Source of the DNA: Algoriphagus aestuariicola
Lineage (GTDB): Bacteria; Bacteroidota; Bacteroidia; Cytophagales; Cyclobacteriaceae
DNA length: 64,000 bases
Reading direction: 5' to 3'
NCBI RefSeq assembly: GCF_017254835.1
Contig: NZ_JAFKCW010000001.1
Span: forward strand, 1,291,063 to 1,355,062
Positions 42,723-52,019 of this stretch are shown piece after piece (positions within the stretch are counted from its first letter, which is position 1; every line of letters begins with the position of its first letter). Made by a program: the position numbers and the translations under genes. Under the pieces are notes generated by a model that made no database searches, was not told the origin of the DNA, and saw only the letters and a list, made by a program, of their open reading frames with translations.

Positions 42723-45083
42723 ATGTTTAGAAATTACCTGAAAATCGCCCTAAGAAACCTGCTTAGAAACAAGGGATTTTCAATCACCAATATCCTCGGG
42801 CTTACGATTGGTTGCGCAAGTACCTTGTTTATTCTCCTTTGGGTTCATGATGAATTGACTTTCAATAAGTTTCATCAGAACTACGAGAATATCTATCAAG
42901 TAATGGCGAATCGCAATTACAACGAGGAGATCTTTACTGATCAAAATATGGTTCTTCCTTTGGCAAACGCCATCCAATCGGAGCTTCCCGAGGTCGAACA
43001 GGCGGTAACTGCCACTTTTTCTGAGTCCCATATTCTTGGTAATGGAGAAACTAAGGCGAGAAAAATTGGGATTACAGCCAGTGATAATTTTTTCAAAGTC
43101 CTCTCCTGGGAATTTCTGGAGGGAAATGAAGCAACTGCCCTGCCTGATGCAAGTTCCATTGTCTTAACTGAATCTACAGCAAAGTCGCTTTTTGGTACCG
43201 AAGATCCGATGCACAAAACAGTCAAACTTGATAATGCTACCGAATTGACTGTGACGGGTATTCTGAAGGATATCCCGTCCAACTCTACCTTCCAGTTTGA
43301 CTACATCCACGCTTTCAACTATTCAGATGAAGGCTTGCTGCGTTCGCTGACCAACTGGACCAATTCGTCTTGGAATGTCTTCTTAAAAGTTCCGCCAGGG
43401 ACAGACGAGAAGGAACTTTCTGAGAAAATCACCGCACTTAAGATCCGAAATAGTCCGAATGACAAAGGCATCAGTGAGTACTTCGCATTTCCGATGAGTA
43501 AGTGGAGACTCTATGCGGAGTTTAAGGAAGGCGTAAATACCGGAGGCATGATCCAATATGTGAAGATGTTTTCGATCATCGCAGTGATCATGTTGCTAGT
43601 CGCCTGCGTCAATTTCATGAATCTGTCCACCGCTAGGTCAGAGCGTAGAGCGAAGGAAGTCGGCATCCGAAAGACCTTGGGTTCAGACAAAAAGCAATTG
43701 ATGTTGCAGTTCTTTTTTGAGTCTATGTTATTGACCCTGTCTGCATTTTTTCTTTCCCTCCTGGTAGTTCTTTTGTTAATGCCCTATTTCAATGAATTGG
43801 TAGTTAAAAAACTGACTCTTGATTTGAGCTCACCAATCTTCTGGATTATTTCCGGAGTCATCGTGGTATTCACAGGGATGGTGGCTGGAAGCTATCCAGC
43901 TTTATACCTTTCTTCTTTCAGTCCGGTGAAGGTTTTGAAAGGTACCTTTCTGGCCGGAGAAAAGGCTGTTTTGCCAAGAAATATCCTCGTGGTAGGCCAA
44001 TTTGTCGCCTCGATACTACTAATATCCGGCACCCTGATCGTCTATCAACAGATCCAGTACATCAAAAACCGTGATATGGGCTACAACCCCAACAATCTCG
44101 TCATGGTATCAAGCTCAGATGATATCCAGAAAAACTTCTCGGTGATCAAGGATGAGCTACTCAAATCTGGGAAGATTCAAGGAGTGACGAGGACATTTTC
44201 CCCAATTACAAGCGTTTGGTGGAGAAGTCCGGCTCCAAGCTGGGAAGGAAAGCCAACAGACATGAATTTGCTGATGGCGGGACTTTACACCGACGTGGGT
44301 TTTTCGGAAACTATGGGCGTGAAGATGATTCAGGGAAACGATTTCACCGGGATGCCTTCAGATTCTACTTCATTAATTCTAAATCGTGCCGCGGTTGAGG
44401 CGATGGGATTGAAAGAGCCTGTTGGTACCCAAATGAGGTATAACGGAGAGACTTACAATGTCATTGGCGTAACGGAGAATGTGGTGATGGATTCTCCATT
44501 TAAGCCTGTTGAGCCCATGATGATATTCTTTTCCCCAGAAATCACCTATTCCATTAGCGTTCGATTTAAGGACGGTATACCGGTGCAAGACGGTCTGTTG
44601 GCGATGGAGGAAGTGTTCAAAACCTATAATCCTTCGGTTCCTTTTGAATACCAATTTGTGGATCAGGAATTTGGGAGAAAATTCGTGTCCGAGGAGCTCG
44701 TCAGTAAGCTCACCAATATTTTTGCCGCACTCACCATATTTGTTTGCTGCATTGGTTTGGCGGGGTTGGCTTCTTATACTATCGAAAAGAGATTCCGAGA
44801 AATCGGCATCCGGAAAGTACTGGGAGCATCTGTCCCCCAAGTGTTGTTGCTGATTTCTTCTGATTTCCTCAAGCTGGTTCTTATCGCATTTTGCATTGCA
44901 GCGCCCTTGGCTTACTGGAAAATGGGGGAATGGCTGGAAACCTATACCTATCATGTTACCATGAATTTTTGGCTATTTATCGGAGTGGGCGGGCTGGTTT
45001 TATTCTTAGCCTTAGCCGTAGTTACAGCCAATACCATGAAGGCTGCATTGGCTAATCCCGTGAAGAGTCTGAAAAGCGAGTAA
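42723..45083 (+). CDS. MacB/FtsX-type ABC permease, array member 10
   Basis: 786 residues starting MFRNYLKIALRNLLRNKGFS. The first core is near 276 (VACVNFMNLSTARS), coupling motif EVGIRKTLG near 311. The second half is near 422 (VGQFVASILLI), coupling motif EIGIRKVLG near 691. Instead of KDFHFESLH it has ENVVMDSPFKPVEPMMIF near 585, and it shares this with member 11 only. Both also have a TFSP segment and are the shortest of the array. This pair is probably a recent tandem duplication or a distinct subfamily. The tail is ANPVKSLKSE. Confidence 0.9.
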   Translation: MFRNYLKIALRNLLRNKGFSITNILGLTIGCASTLFILLWVHDELTFNKFHQNYENIYQVMANRNYNEEIFTDQNMVLPLANAIQSELPEVEQAVTATFSESHILGNGETKARKIGITASDNFFKVLSWEFLEGNEATALPDASSIVLTESTAKSLFGTEDPMHKTVKLDNATELTVTGILKDIPSNSTFQFDYIHAFNYSDEGLLRSLTNWTNSSWNVFLKVPPGTDEKELSEKITALKIRNSPNDKGISEYFAFPMSKWRLYAEFKEGVNTGGMIQYVKMFSIIAVIMLLVACVNFMNLSTARSERRAKEVGIRKTLGSDKKQLMLQFFFESMLLTLSAFFLSLLVVLLLMPYFNELVVKKLTLDLSSPIFWIISGVIVVFTGMVAGSYPALYLSSFSPVKVLKGTFLAGEKAVLPRNILVVGQFVASILLISGTLIVYQQIQYIKNRDMGYNPNNLVMVSSSDDIQKNFSVIKDELLKSGKIQGVTRTFSPITSVWWRSPAPSWEGKPTDMNLLMAGLYTDVGFSETMGVKMIQGNDFTGMPSDSTSLILNRAAVEAMGLKEPVGTQMRYNGETYNVIGVTENVVMDSPFKPVEPMMIFFSPEITYSISVRFKDGIPVQDGLLAMEEVFKTYNPSVPFEYQFVDQEFGRKFVSEELVSKLTNIFAALTIFVCCIGLAGLASYTIEKRFREIGIRKVLGASVPQVLLLISSDFLKLVLIAFCIAAPLAYWKMGEWLETYTYHVTMNFWLFIGVGGLVLFLALAVVTANTMKAALANPVKSLKSE

Positions 45084-45130
45084 AGTACCAAGTATCGAGT
45101 AACAATACGCTAGACATTAGACATAAGAAT
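45083..45130 (+). repeat. AGTATCAAG junction repeat
   Basis: AAGTACCAAGTATCGAGTAA followed by CGCTAGACATTAGACATAAG after the permease stop. The junction ends in a TTCCAATTTTCCAATCTTTC tract just before the next ATG. Confidence 0.45.
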
Positions 45131-45291
45131 TTATGATTTGGGATTTTCGATTTAAGAGATCAAAGGATTGTTGATGTTGGAGTCTGAGGTTTGGCTTTTG
45201 TGGCCCTAAACCTTGCAACTTTTCCACCTGACAGCTTACCACCACTATCCCAAAATTTTCAAATCTTCCAATTTTCCAATCTTTCAATATC

Positions 45292-47646
45292 ATGTGGAAA
45301 AACTACCTGAAAATCGCCTGGAGAAATATCCTTAGAAAAAAGGGCTTCGCAATGATCAACATCGGAGGACTTGCGGTCGGAATGGCTGCTTCTGTATTGA
45401 TCGTCGTCTGGATCCAGTTTGAGCTTTCGGTAGACAGTACTTATGAAAAATCCGACCGGATTTACGCCGTATGGCGCACCAATGTAAATCAGGGTGAGGT
45501 GACGAGCTGGGATTATACTCCCACACCCTACGCCGAAGCTCTGAGGGAGCAATATCCCGAAGTGGAGGCGGTGACGCACGTGACGGAATGGGATCCAATG
45601 GTGCTTTCCGTAGGAGATTTGAGCTTCTATGAGCAGACCTCTTTTGTGGATCCAGGCTTCTTTGAGATGTTTAGCTTTAAAGTGCTGGAAGGAAACGCGA
45701 TAGATGCCCTTGACTCACCGGACAACATTGTCCTCACCGAGTCGGTGGCTAAGAAACTGTTTGGAGAGGTATCGGCGATCGGCAAGTCTGTCAAGGTGGA
45801 GGCCGAACTGGACTTTGAAGTTAGGGCGGTGATCGAAGACCTGCCTGAGACCACTGCCTTCCGTTTTACGGCATTTTTGCCCTATAAAAAGCTCGAAGCA
45901 ATGGGCTGGGTAGGTGATTACTGGGGAAACAATAACTGCCGGACTTTTGCGATGCTTGCCCCCGGAGTGGATCTGGGGACTTTCAATGAGAAACACAAAG
46001 ATTTTTCCCTGCGAAACGCGGACATCAAAAATACCAGCGATTTCCTTTTTCCAATGTCCGATCTGCACTTGAGAAGCAAGTTTGAAAATGGAAAATCGGT
46101 AGGAGGAAGGATAGATTTGATTCGCATGTTTGGCTTGATAGGTATTGTGATTTTGCTGATCGCCTGTATCAACTTTGTCAATCTTTCAACCGCTCAAAGT
46201 GAAAAGAGAGCCAAAGAGGTTGGCATTCGAAAGGTTTCCGGAGCGAACCGCAGTATGCTGATCGGACAGTTTTTAGCTGAGTCGACATTGATCTCGCTAG
46301 CTGCCTATGGATTGGCGTTACTGCTGATTTCGATGACTTTTCCCAGCTTCAATGCCTTGATAGGAAAAGAGCTAATTTTGCCTTTTGACCAAAATTATTT
46401 CTGTTTTTTTTCCTTGGGGTATGTCTTGTTGACTGGGGTTTTGGCGGGTTTGTACCCAGCCTTTTTACTGAGTTCATTTAGACCTGTTCAGGTGTTGAAG
46501 GCCCGCGTGAACGTTGCCCGGAGCTGGTTTAAACCAAGGGAAGCGCTTGTTGTATTTCAGTTTGCGATAGTTGCGGTCTTGATTGCTAGCACTTGGATTA
46601 TTCGTCAGCAGATGGATTTTGTACAAAACCGAGACATAGGCCTCCAGCCTGAAAACCTGATTTTCCACCCAATGGCAGGGCCACTCAAGGAGAACTTTTC
46701 CTCCCTTCGCTCTGAGGTGGAGGCGCTGCCAGGGGTCCTTTCCATATCAAGTACATTTTCTCCTTTCACTGAAGAGTACAGTGATACCAATTTGATCAAT
46801 TGGCAAGGCAAAGACGAGGCATTCAAACCCAAGGTAAACCGGATGGGAGTGGATGCCCATGTGGTAAAGACGGCTGGACTGGAGTTGATTGCCGGTAGGG
46901 ATATCGACGTATATACCTACCCAGCCGATAGCTCGGCCGTACTGATCAATGAGACAGCGAGGAATTTTATGGGCTTTCAGGATCCCTTGGGAGAAGTGGT
47001 GAAGGATGACGATCGGGAGTATCGAGTAGTTGGGGTTGTAAAGGATTTTATTATCGACTCTCCCTTCGAGAAGGCGGAAGGGATCATGATCTTTGGTCCA
47101 AAAATCCAGCAGAATTTCATCCATATCCGTCTTTCAGGCACGGATATGAGCGGGACCATGGCTCAGTTGGAAAAGATATTTGCAAAGTTTAATCCCGGGT
47201 CACCTTTTGAGTACCAGTTTGCGGACGAGGTTCACGCGCTCAAGTTTGCCAGTCAGCAGCAAACTGGAAGACTGACCGCAGTCTTTTCAGTCTTGGCGAT
47301 CCTGATTTCCTGTCTGGGACTGTTTGGTTTGGCGGCTTACATTGCGGAGCAAAGAAGCAAGGAGATTTCAGTGAGAAAAGTGCTGGGAGCATCAGTTCAG
47401 GGTTTGGTAATGATGCTATCCGGGGAGTTTACCAAGTTGGTGTTAATTGCGATGCTAATCGCAGTGCCGGTTAGCTGGTATGCGATGGGGGAATGGCTCG
47501 CTGGATTCGACTATCGAATCGACATAGGCTGGAAGGTTTTCGCAGGCACGGCATTGATTGCTTTCCTGATCGCCTTTCTCACCGTTAGTTCCCAAGCGAT
47601 CAAAGCTGCCCTGGTCAACCCCGCTAAGACGCTCAAGAGTGAGTAG
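45292..47646 (+). CDS. MacB/FtsX-type ABC permease, array member 11
   Basis: 784 residues, the shortest member, starting MWKNYLKIAWRNILRKKGFA. The first core is near 274 (IACINFVNLSTAQS), coupling motif EVGIRKVSG near 308. The second half is near 419 (VFQFAIVAVLI), coupling motif EISVRKVLG near 689. The second periplasmic domain has KDFIIDSPFEKAEGIMIF near 585, matching member 10. The tail is VNPAKTLKSE. It is the last permease of the second DUF4097 unit and is convergent with the hydrolase gene. Confidence 0.9.
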   Translation: MWKNYLKIAWRNILRKKGFAMINIGGLAVGMAASVLIVVWIQFELSVDSTYEKSDRIYAVWRTNVNQGEVTSWDYTPTPYAEALREQYPEVEAVTHVTEWDPMVLSVGDLSFYEQTSFVDPGFFEMFSFKVLEGNAIDALDSPDNIVLTESVAKKLFGEVSAIGKSVKVEAELDFEVRAVIEDLPETTAFRFTAFLPYKKLEAMGWVGDYWGNNNCRTFAMLAPGVDLGTFNEKHKDFSLRNADIKNTSDFLFPMSDLHLRSKFENGKSVGGRIDLIRMFGLIGIVILLIACINFVNLSTAQSEKRAKEVGIRKVSGANRSMLIGQFLAESTLISLAAYGLALLLISMTFPSFNALIGKELILPFDQNYFCFFSLGYVLLTGVLAGLYPAFLLSSFRPVQVLKARVNVARSWFKPREALVVFQFAIVAVLIASTWIIRQQMDFVQNRDIGLQPENLIFHPMAGPLKENFSSLRSEVEALPGVLSISSTFSPFTEEYSDTNLINWQGKDEAFKPKVNRMGVDAHVVKTAGLELIAGRDIDVYTYPADSSAVLINETARNFMGFQDPLGEVVKDDDREYRVVGVVKDFIIDSPFEKAEGIMIFGPKIQQNFIHIRLSGTDMSGTMAQLEKIFAKFNPGSPFEYQFADEVHALKFASQQQTGRLTAVFSVLAILISCLGLFGLAAYIAEQRSKEISVRKVLGASVQGLVMMLSGEFTKLVLIAMLIAVPVSWYAMGEWLAGFDYRIDIGWKVFAGTALIAFLIAFLTVSSQAIKAALVNPAKTLKSE

Positions 47647-47702
47647 GCTAGTTTATTAGGAATTTGACCAAGAGAATCGATTTTTACTGGCTGGACTATT
47701 TC

Positions 47703-48713
47703 CTAAAGCTTTGACAAAAGGCTGTCGATTCGTTCATTAAGCAGGGTGTTGCCGGAAGCTACGTTGCTGTGGTCTCTTTTTTCGTAGATGAAAAGCTCGA
47801 ACGAATCCTGTTTACCCAGCCGTTGCATCTCTTCCTTCAGCAATTGCCCTTCTGAAACGGGCACTATGCGGTCATTTTCCGCCAAATGCATTTGGGTTTG
47901 GGGCAATTCATCGGCAAAGTATAGAGGAGAACTGGCGATCATTTTGCGTCTGGTTTCAGCGATGGTGCTTGTTCCATTGACTAATTCATTCAAAAACTGG
48001 CATTGGTAAGTAGGATCGTTTTCGTGTTTGGCAGTTAAGTTTAGAAGATCGACTGGGCCCGCAACAGCGAAAGCCATCTTCACACGCTTGTCTCGTTCAG
48101 CCACCAGCAAGGAAACCGTAGCACCCCGACTACCTCCTCGCACCGCCGTTCTGTTGATATTGACGCGATCTTCAGAGTTTTCTAGTAGGTTTAGAAGTCC
48201 GATGACGTCATCCGCGGCTCCGTCAAAAGCGTCGCAATGGACTCCATCAGAAACTGGCGTGACATAGGTTTTACCATCTAAAGTCACCCTCAAGGATTGT
48301 CCACGAAGTGCGGGAATTGCCAAAACCCCTTGAAAATCGGAGGCCGGAACAGCTGCGATAGCAACGGAATTTTCTGTTATGCCCAAACCAAATCCTCCAA
48401 CATAAACCCTGACAGGAAGATTGTCGCCAGCCTTTGGAAGGATTAAAGCAGCATACTCACGAAGGCCGTCGATTCGGTAAGAGATGATTTTGAGGAGCAT
48501 TTTTCCGTCCGAAAGCTCGACCGCTTCCTCCTCTTCATAGTCGGTTGGTGTGAGTTGTCGGGATTGCCAATCTGCCTTTATTACTTCCAGTTCTCTTTCG
48601 GTCGGGGCAGCAAAAAGTGTTTTCGAGTCATAATCTACCAAGAAATCATCCTCCTGCACACATGCTCCGCAAAAGACGAGGATTGCTGTAAGGAAGAAAA
48701 GGCCTGGCTTCAT
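47703..48713 (-). CDS. alpha/beta-hydrolase lipoprotein
   Basis: 336 residues. The N-terminus is a lipoprotein signal (TAILVFCGAC) with the Cys near residue 18. The alpha/beta-hydrolase catalytic set is visible: nucleophile elbow GGSRGA, acid AENDRIVP and base KRDHSNV near the C-terminus. It resembles prolyl-oligopeptidase or dienelactone-hydrolase-like esterases; the substrate is unknown. I start at the ATG at 48713. The frame is open to 49106 but those residues run through the promoter region of the divergent permease. Confidence 0.75.
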   Translation of the reverse strand: MKPGLFFLTAILVFCGACVQEDDFLVDYDSKTLFAAPTERELEVIKADWQSRQLTPTDYEEEEAVELSDGKMLLKIISYRIDGLREYAALILPKAGDNLPVRVYVGGFGLGITENSVAIAAVPASDFQGVLAIPALRGQSLRVTLDGKTYVTPVSDGVHCDAFDGAADDVIGLLNLLENSEDRVNINRTAVRGGSRGATVSLLVAERDKRVKMAFAVAGPVDLLNLTAKHENDPTYQCQFLNELVNGTSTIAETRRKMIASSPLYFADELPQTQMHLAENDRIVPVSEGQLLKEEMQRLGKQDSFELFIYEKRDHSNVASGNTLLNERIDSLLSKL

Positions 48714-48763
48714 GGGGTCCTGAGTTGAGTTTAGCGGAAATGCCGATTTTTGATTTTCCGGGA

Positions 48764-48771
48764 CAAAATTA
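48764..48771 (-). promoter_or_regulatory. -7 box of the hydrolase gene
   Basis: Minus-strand TAATTTTG, an exact TAnnTTTG, about 50 bases before the start codon. No clear -33 element. Confidence 0.45.
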
Positions 48772-48945
48772 GTTCGAAGGTCTTGTTTTTTGCTTAGCCG
48801 ATAAGATGATTTAACTTTTGACCCGCATTTAAAGCGGTCCGTCTGATGGCCTAAGAGAGTTATCTCAAATAGAAAGTTGACAAGGACTTTCAGGTGAATA
48901 CAGATGATTATGTAATATTTGTTCTTCTGCCGCTTTGCCCACCAG

Positions 48946-48961
48946 CGGACAATAATGTCCG
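48946..48961 (+). promoter_or_regulatory. upstream activator palindrome 4
   Basis: CGGACAATAATGTCCG; arms CGGACA and TGTCCG are exact. The centre is 67.5 bp before the TGGCAT at 49021. Confidence 0.72.
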
Positions 48962-49020
48962 TCCGATTTTTGTTCTTTTGCCTAAAATCCCCAAAACGGG
49001 CTGTTATTGGCGGATTTGCG

Positions 49021-49035
49021 TGGCATGAAAAATGG
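49021..49035 (+). promoter_or_regulatory. -24-like promoter element, permease 12
   Basis: TGGCATGAAAAATGG: TGGCAT, six bases, TGG. One base longer than the elements at 22795, 25389 and 36728. Confidence 0.5.
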
Positions 49036-49120
49036 GATTGATTGGATAGCTGATAAAAGCCTAGCTTGATCTGTCGATCGAACAAGCCAACCGTCGTAAA
49101 AACCACTAATTACCCCTAAA

Positions 49121-51535
49121 ATGTGGATCAACTTCCTCAAAATCTCGCTCAGAAACCTTCTCAAGTATAAGTCGCTGACCCTGATCAATGTCTCGGGAAT
49201 GGCCGTAGCGCTTGCGGCCTGCATGCTGATCGGGTTGTATATCTACGATGAACTTCAAGTCGATCAGCGGATTCAGGATGGAGACCGGATTGTCCGCATT
49301 GCGACGAAAATGCCAGACATTACTTGGGTAGGAACTCCCGCTCCCGTATCCATGGCGATCAAACAGGATTTTGAAGAAGTAGAGGCTAGTGCCCGGCTGA
49401 TGAAATTTCCCGAATTGGATCAGATGCTCCTTCGCTATGAGTCAGGTACTGAGGTGAGACAATTTTACGAATCCAAGGGCTACTACGCAGATTCGACGTT
49501 TTTCGACGTAGTATCTTTTCCGATGCTCAATGGCGATACTGACCGGGCATTGCGGACTCCCTCGGGAATTGTGCTTTCGGACAAACTGGCCAACAGGATT
49601 TTTGGAAGTGAGGAACCGTTAGGCAAAGTTGTTACAGTTGGCATGCCACTGGGGGATTTTGATTACACCGTCACGGGAGTGTTTGACGCCCAGGCCGCCA
49701 ATTCCCATATAGATGCCAATTTCTTCCTGTCCATGGAAAACCAGGATTTTGGCAAAATAATACAGAACTGGACCAACTGGGCTTCCAACAATATTTTTTA
49801 CACCTATGTGAAGTTGATGGATGGGGTGGTCCATGAGCTATTTGAGCAGAAAGTCAATCAATATTTTATTGAAAAGGCAGCCGAGGATATGAAAGCTATG
49901 GGGGTTCAGAAAGAGGTGGTTTTTCAACCTTTTCAGGACATCTATCTCAAATCTCATGGAGACTATGAACTCGGCAGAATTGGGAACCTGAGCAATCTCT
50001 ACATTTTTGGAACGATTGCGCTTTTCATCCTTTTAATTGCTTGTATCAATTTCATGAATCTCACCACTGCTCGTTCAGAACGAAGGGCTAGGGAGGTCGG
50101 CATCCGTAAGCTTCTGGGAGCCAATCGACCTGCGTTGATGAGACAGTTTCTGGTTGAGTCGGTGATGGTAGCGCTAGTGGGATTTATAGTTGCGGCTGCT
50201 TTGGTGAGTTTCGTGTTGCCTTACTTTGGAGAGCTCATCGGCAGGAATATCACCGGGCACATCTCATGGGTGCCTTGGGTCGGGGCTTTGATGCTATGCT
50301 TCGCGGCGGGAATGTTGGCAGGGATTTACCCTGCATTTTTTCTATCCAACTTCAAGCCGATATCGGTATTGAAGGGCAGGTTTGTAGGACGGATTTCCGG
50401 TGTTTCGCTTCGCGAGGTTCTAGTGGTCGTTCAGTTTTGTATTTCTGCCTGTCTGATCCTGATGGTTTTTGTGATCAAAAGCCAGATGAATTTTGTGCAA
50501 ACCAGAGACTTGGGCTTTGATAAAGACCAGCAGATCGTTGTTCCCTTGAGGAGCGAGAAGGCGATTGAAAGTTTTGATGCGATGAAAAATAGCCTCATGC
50601 AGGGATCCCAGTTCAAGTCCGTGACCATGGCTTCAACTTATCCTGGCGTGGAGTCTTTGGAGGATATGTTGTACTATACCGATGGCAAAAGCAGTGAAGA
50701 AGTCGTTCACATCCGACATTCGTATGTCGGAAATGATTTTATCGAAACACTGGGTTTTGAGCTGTTGGCTGGAAATACCTTTACGGAGGCTTTGACCACA
50801 GACCGTCCCCTGATCATCTTAAATGAATCAGCGGTTCGCGCGCTGGGATTTGAGGTTGACGACGCCGTGGGGAAAAATATCCATTATGATTGGCGTGGGG
50901 AAAAGATCACCTTGGAAATTTATGGCGTAGTGGGGGATTTTCACTTCGAGAGTTTACACAAGGAGATAGAGCCTTATGGTTTCCGAAATGGCGTAGGAGG
51001 GGGCTATCTGATCGCCAAGTTTTCCCCCGGGGCCACAAACGAAGTTTTGGCCACTGCCGAGAATGTATGGAAAGCCGCGGAAATCTCCGAACCTTTTACC
51101 TATTCTTTCCTCGACCAGGATTTCCAAAGAAACTATGAGCGCGAAGAGCGTACGGCCAAGATCATCATTTCCTTTGCGTTTTTGGCTCTCTTCATCGCCT
51201 GTTTGGGACTGTATGGGCTGACCGCGTTTATGACCGAATTGAAAACCAAGGAGATCGGTATCCGCAAGACGCTGGGAGCGAGTGACTGGAGTATCGTCAG
51301 TCTGCTGTCCAAAGACATCGGAAAAACTGTCCTGCTGGCAATCGCGATCTCCGTTCCTATCGGATTTTACCTATCCAAGAGCTGGCTTGCCAATTTCGCT
51401 TTTCAGATCGAAGTCGCTTGGTGGTATTACCTGCTGACTGGCTTGGCTGCACTGGGCATCGCAATGCTGACCGTCAGTTTTCAATCAGTGAAGGCTGCCA
51501 TGATGAATCCGGTGGAGAGCCTAAAGAGTGAATAG
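49121..51535 (+). CDS. MacB/FtsX-type ABC permease, array member 12
   Basis: 804 residues starting MWINFLKISLRNLLKYKSLT. The first core is near 290 (IACINFMNLTTARS), coupling motif EVGIRKLLG near 324. The second half is near 434 (VVQFCISACLI), coupling motif EIGIRKTLG near 710. The periplasmic motif is GDFHFESLHKEIEPY and the tail MNPVESLKSE. It has its own palindrome and -24-like element and a terminator after it, so it is a single-gene unit. Confidence 0.9.
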   Translation: MWINFLKISLRNLLKYKSLTLINVSGMAVALAACMLIGLYIYDELQVDQRIQDGDRIVRIATKMPDITWVGTPAPVSMAIKQDFEEVEASARLMKFPELDQMLLRYESGTEVRQFYESKGYYADSTFFDVVSFPMLNGDTDRALRTPSGIVLSDKLANRIFGSEEPLGKVVTVGMPLGDFDYTVTGVFDAQAANSHIDANFFLSMENQDFGKIIQNWTNWASNNIFYTYVKLMDGVVHELFEQKVNQYFIEKAAEDMKAMGVQKEVVFQPFQDIYLKSHGDYELGRIGNLSNLYIFGTIALFILLIACINFMNLTTARSERRAREVGIRKLLGANRPALMRQFLVESVMVALVGFIVAAALVSFVLPYFGELIGRNITGHISWVPWVGALMLCFAAGMLAGIYPAFFLSNFKPISVLKGRFVGRISGVSLREVLVVVQFCISACLILMVFVIKSQMNFVQTRDLGFDKDQQIVVPLRSEKAIESFDAMKNSLMQGSQFKSVTMASTYPGVESLEDMLYYTDGKSSEEVVHIRHSYVGNDFIETLGFELLAGNTFTEALTTDRPLIILNESAVRALGFEVDDAVGKNIHYDWRGEKITLEIYGVVGDFHFESLHKEIEPYGFRNGVGGGYLIAKFSPGATNEVLATAENVWKAAEISEPFTYSFLDQDFQRNYEREERTAKIIISFAFLALFIACLGLYGLTAFMTELKTKEIGIRKTLGASDWSIVSLLSKDIGKTVLLAIAISVPIGFYLSKSWLANFAFQIEVAWWYYLLTGLAALGIAMLTVSFQSVKAAMMNPVESLKSE

Positions 51536-51597
51536 CCTATTTAATAAATGGCATTCGTGATACTGAACCGCTGGGATTGCAAAAACAGATGGACCGG

Positions 51598-51631
51598 AAA
51601 AGCATCTCTAACAAGGAGATGCTTTTCTCGT
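51598..51631 (+). terminator. Rho-independent terminator after permease 12
   Basis: AAAAGCATCTC and GAGATGCTTTT pair perfectly around a 7-base loop, followed by CTCG and five T. Confidence 0.85.
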
Positions 51632-51765
51632 TTTTGATAGATTTTTTGCGTCTTTTTTCACCTCAAATAGGGGTTCATTCTGTTTTGGTTGTCGTGAAGG
51701 TAGGTCCTGTTTCCCGGAATTTTGGAAAGGGACTGGCCAGAGAATAAGGAAAAAACTAAACCAAC

Positions 51766-51996
51766 ATGAACAAGTACGGCGAATTGAGAAAAATCTCCAG
51801 GGTCTTTAGGAATTATGGAATTGTACTCACTGGGGGCAGAAAGTATGACCATTTTGTTAGAGACCTACGCATGGATAGAATTTTTGTGTCCGGTTTGATC
51901 TTCGAGCTTGAGTATGAGCTCCAGAAGGAAATCGACGAAGAAAAACTCTTGGAAATCCAGGCTCCCGCCCAAGTGATTGCACTATTGGTGACCTAG
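51766..51996 (+). CDS. acyl-carrier-protein-like protein without the attachment serine
   Basis: 76 residues, the usual ACP length. HFVRDLRMDRIFVSGLIFEL and the following EYELQKEIDEEK match the ACP pattern FvEDLGaDSLDtvELvmaLE-x-EF-x-x-EI. The final AQVIALLV matches helix 4. At the phosphopantetheine position D-S-L is replaced by D-R-I (Arg38), so a carrier function is not possible in the normal way. It may be a protein-binding scaffold or a regulatory relative. It stands alone after a terminator, with no fatty-acid or polyketide gene nearby. Confidence 0.6.
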   Translation: MNKYGELRKISRVFRNYGIVLTGGRKYDHFVRDLRMDRIFVSGLIFELEYELQKEIDEEKLLEIQAPAQVIALLVT

Positions 51997-52019
51997 GCTG
52001 TAGGAGATTTGGGATAGAT

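Larger units (their letters stand above)
48714..49120. other. divergent intergenic region with two promoters
   Basis: 407 bases. The hydrolase side has a TAATTTTG -7 box (48764-48771 minus) and the permease side has the palindrome at 48946 and the -24-like element at 49021. Nothing else is seen. Confidence 0.55.

Noticed and set aside
45719-45734. CGGACAACATTGTCCT, nearly identical to the activator palindrome
   Set aside because: It lies inside permease 11 and encodes the conserved Pro-Asp-Asn-Ile-Val stretch of the family (the position of IVLTES in paralogs). There is no -24-like box downstream, so it is a coincidence of codons.
48714-49106. N-terminal extension of the hydrolase frame (467 residues in total)
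   Set aside because: The extension covers the divergent promoter region, has no family similarity, and would hide a clear lipoprotein signal that begins at 48713.
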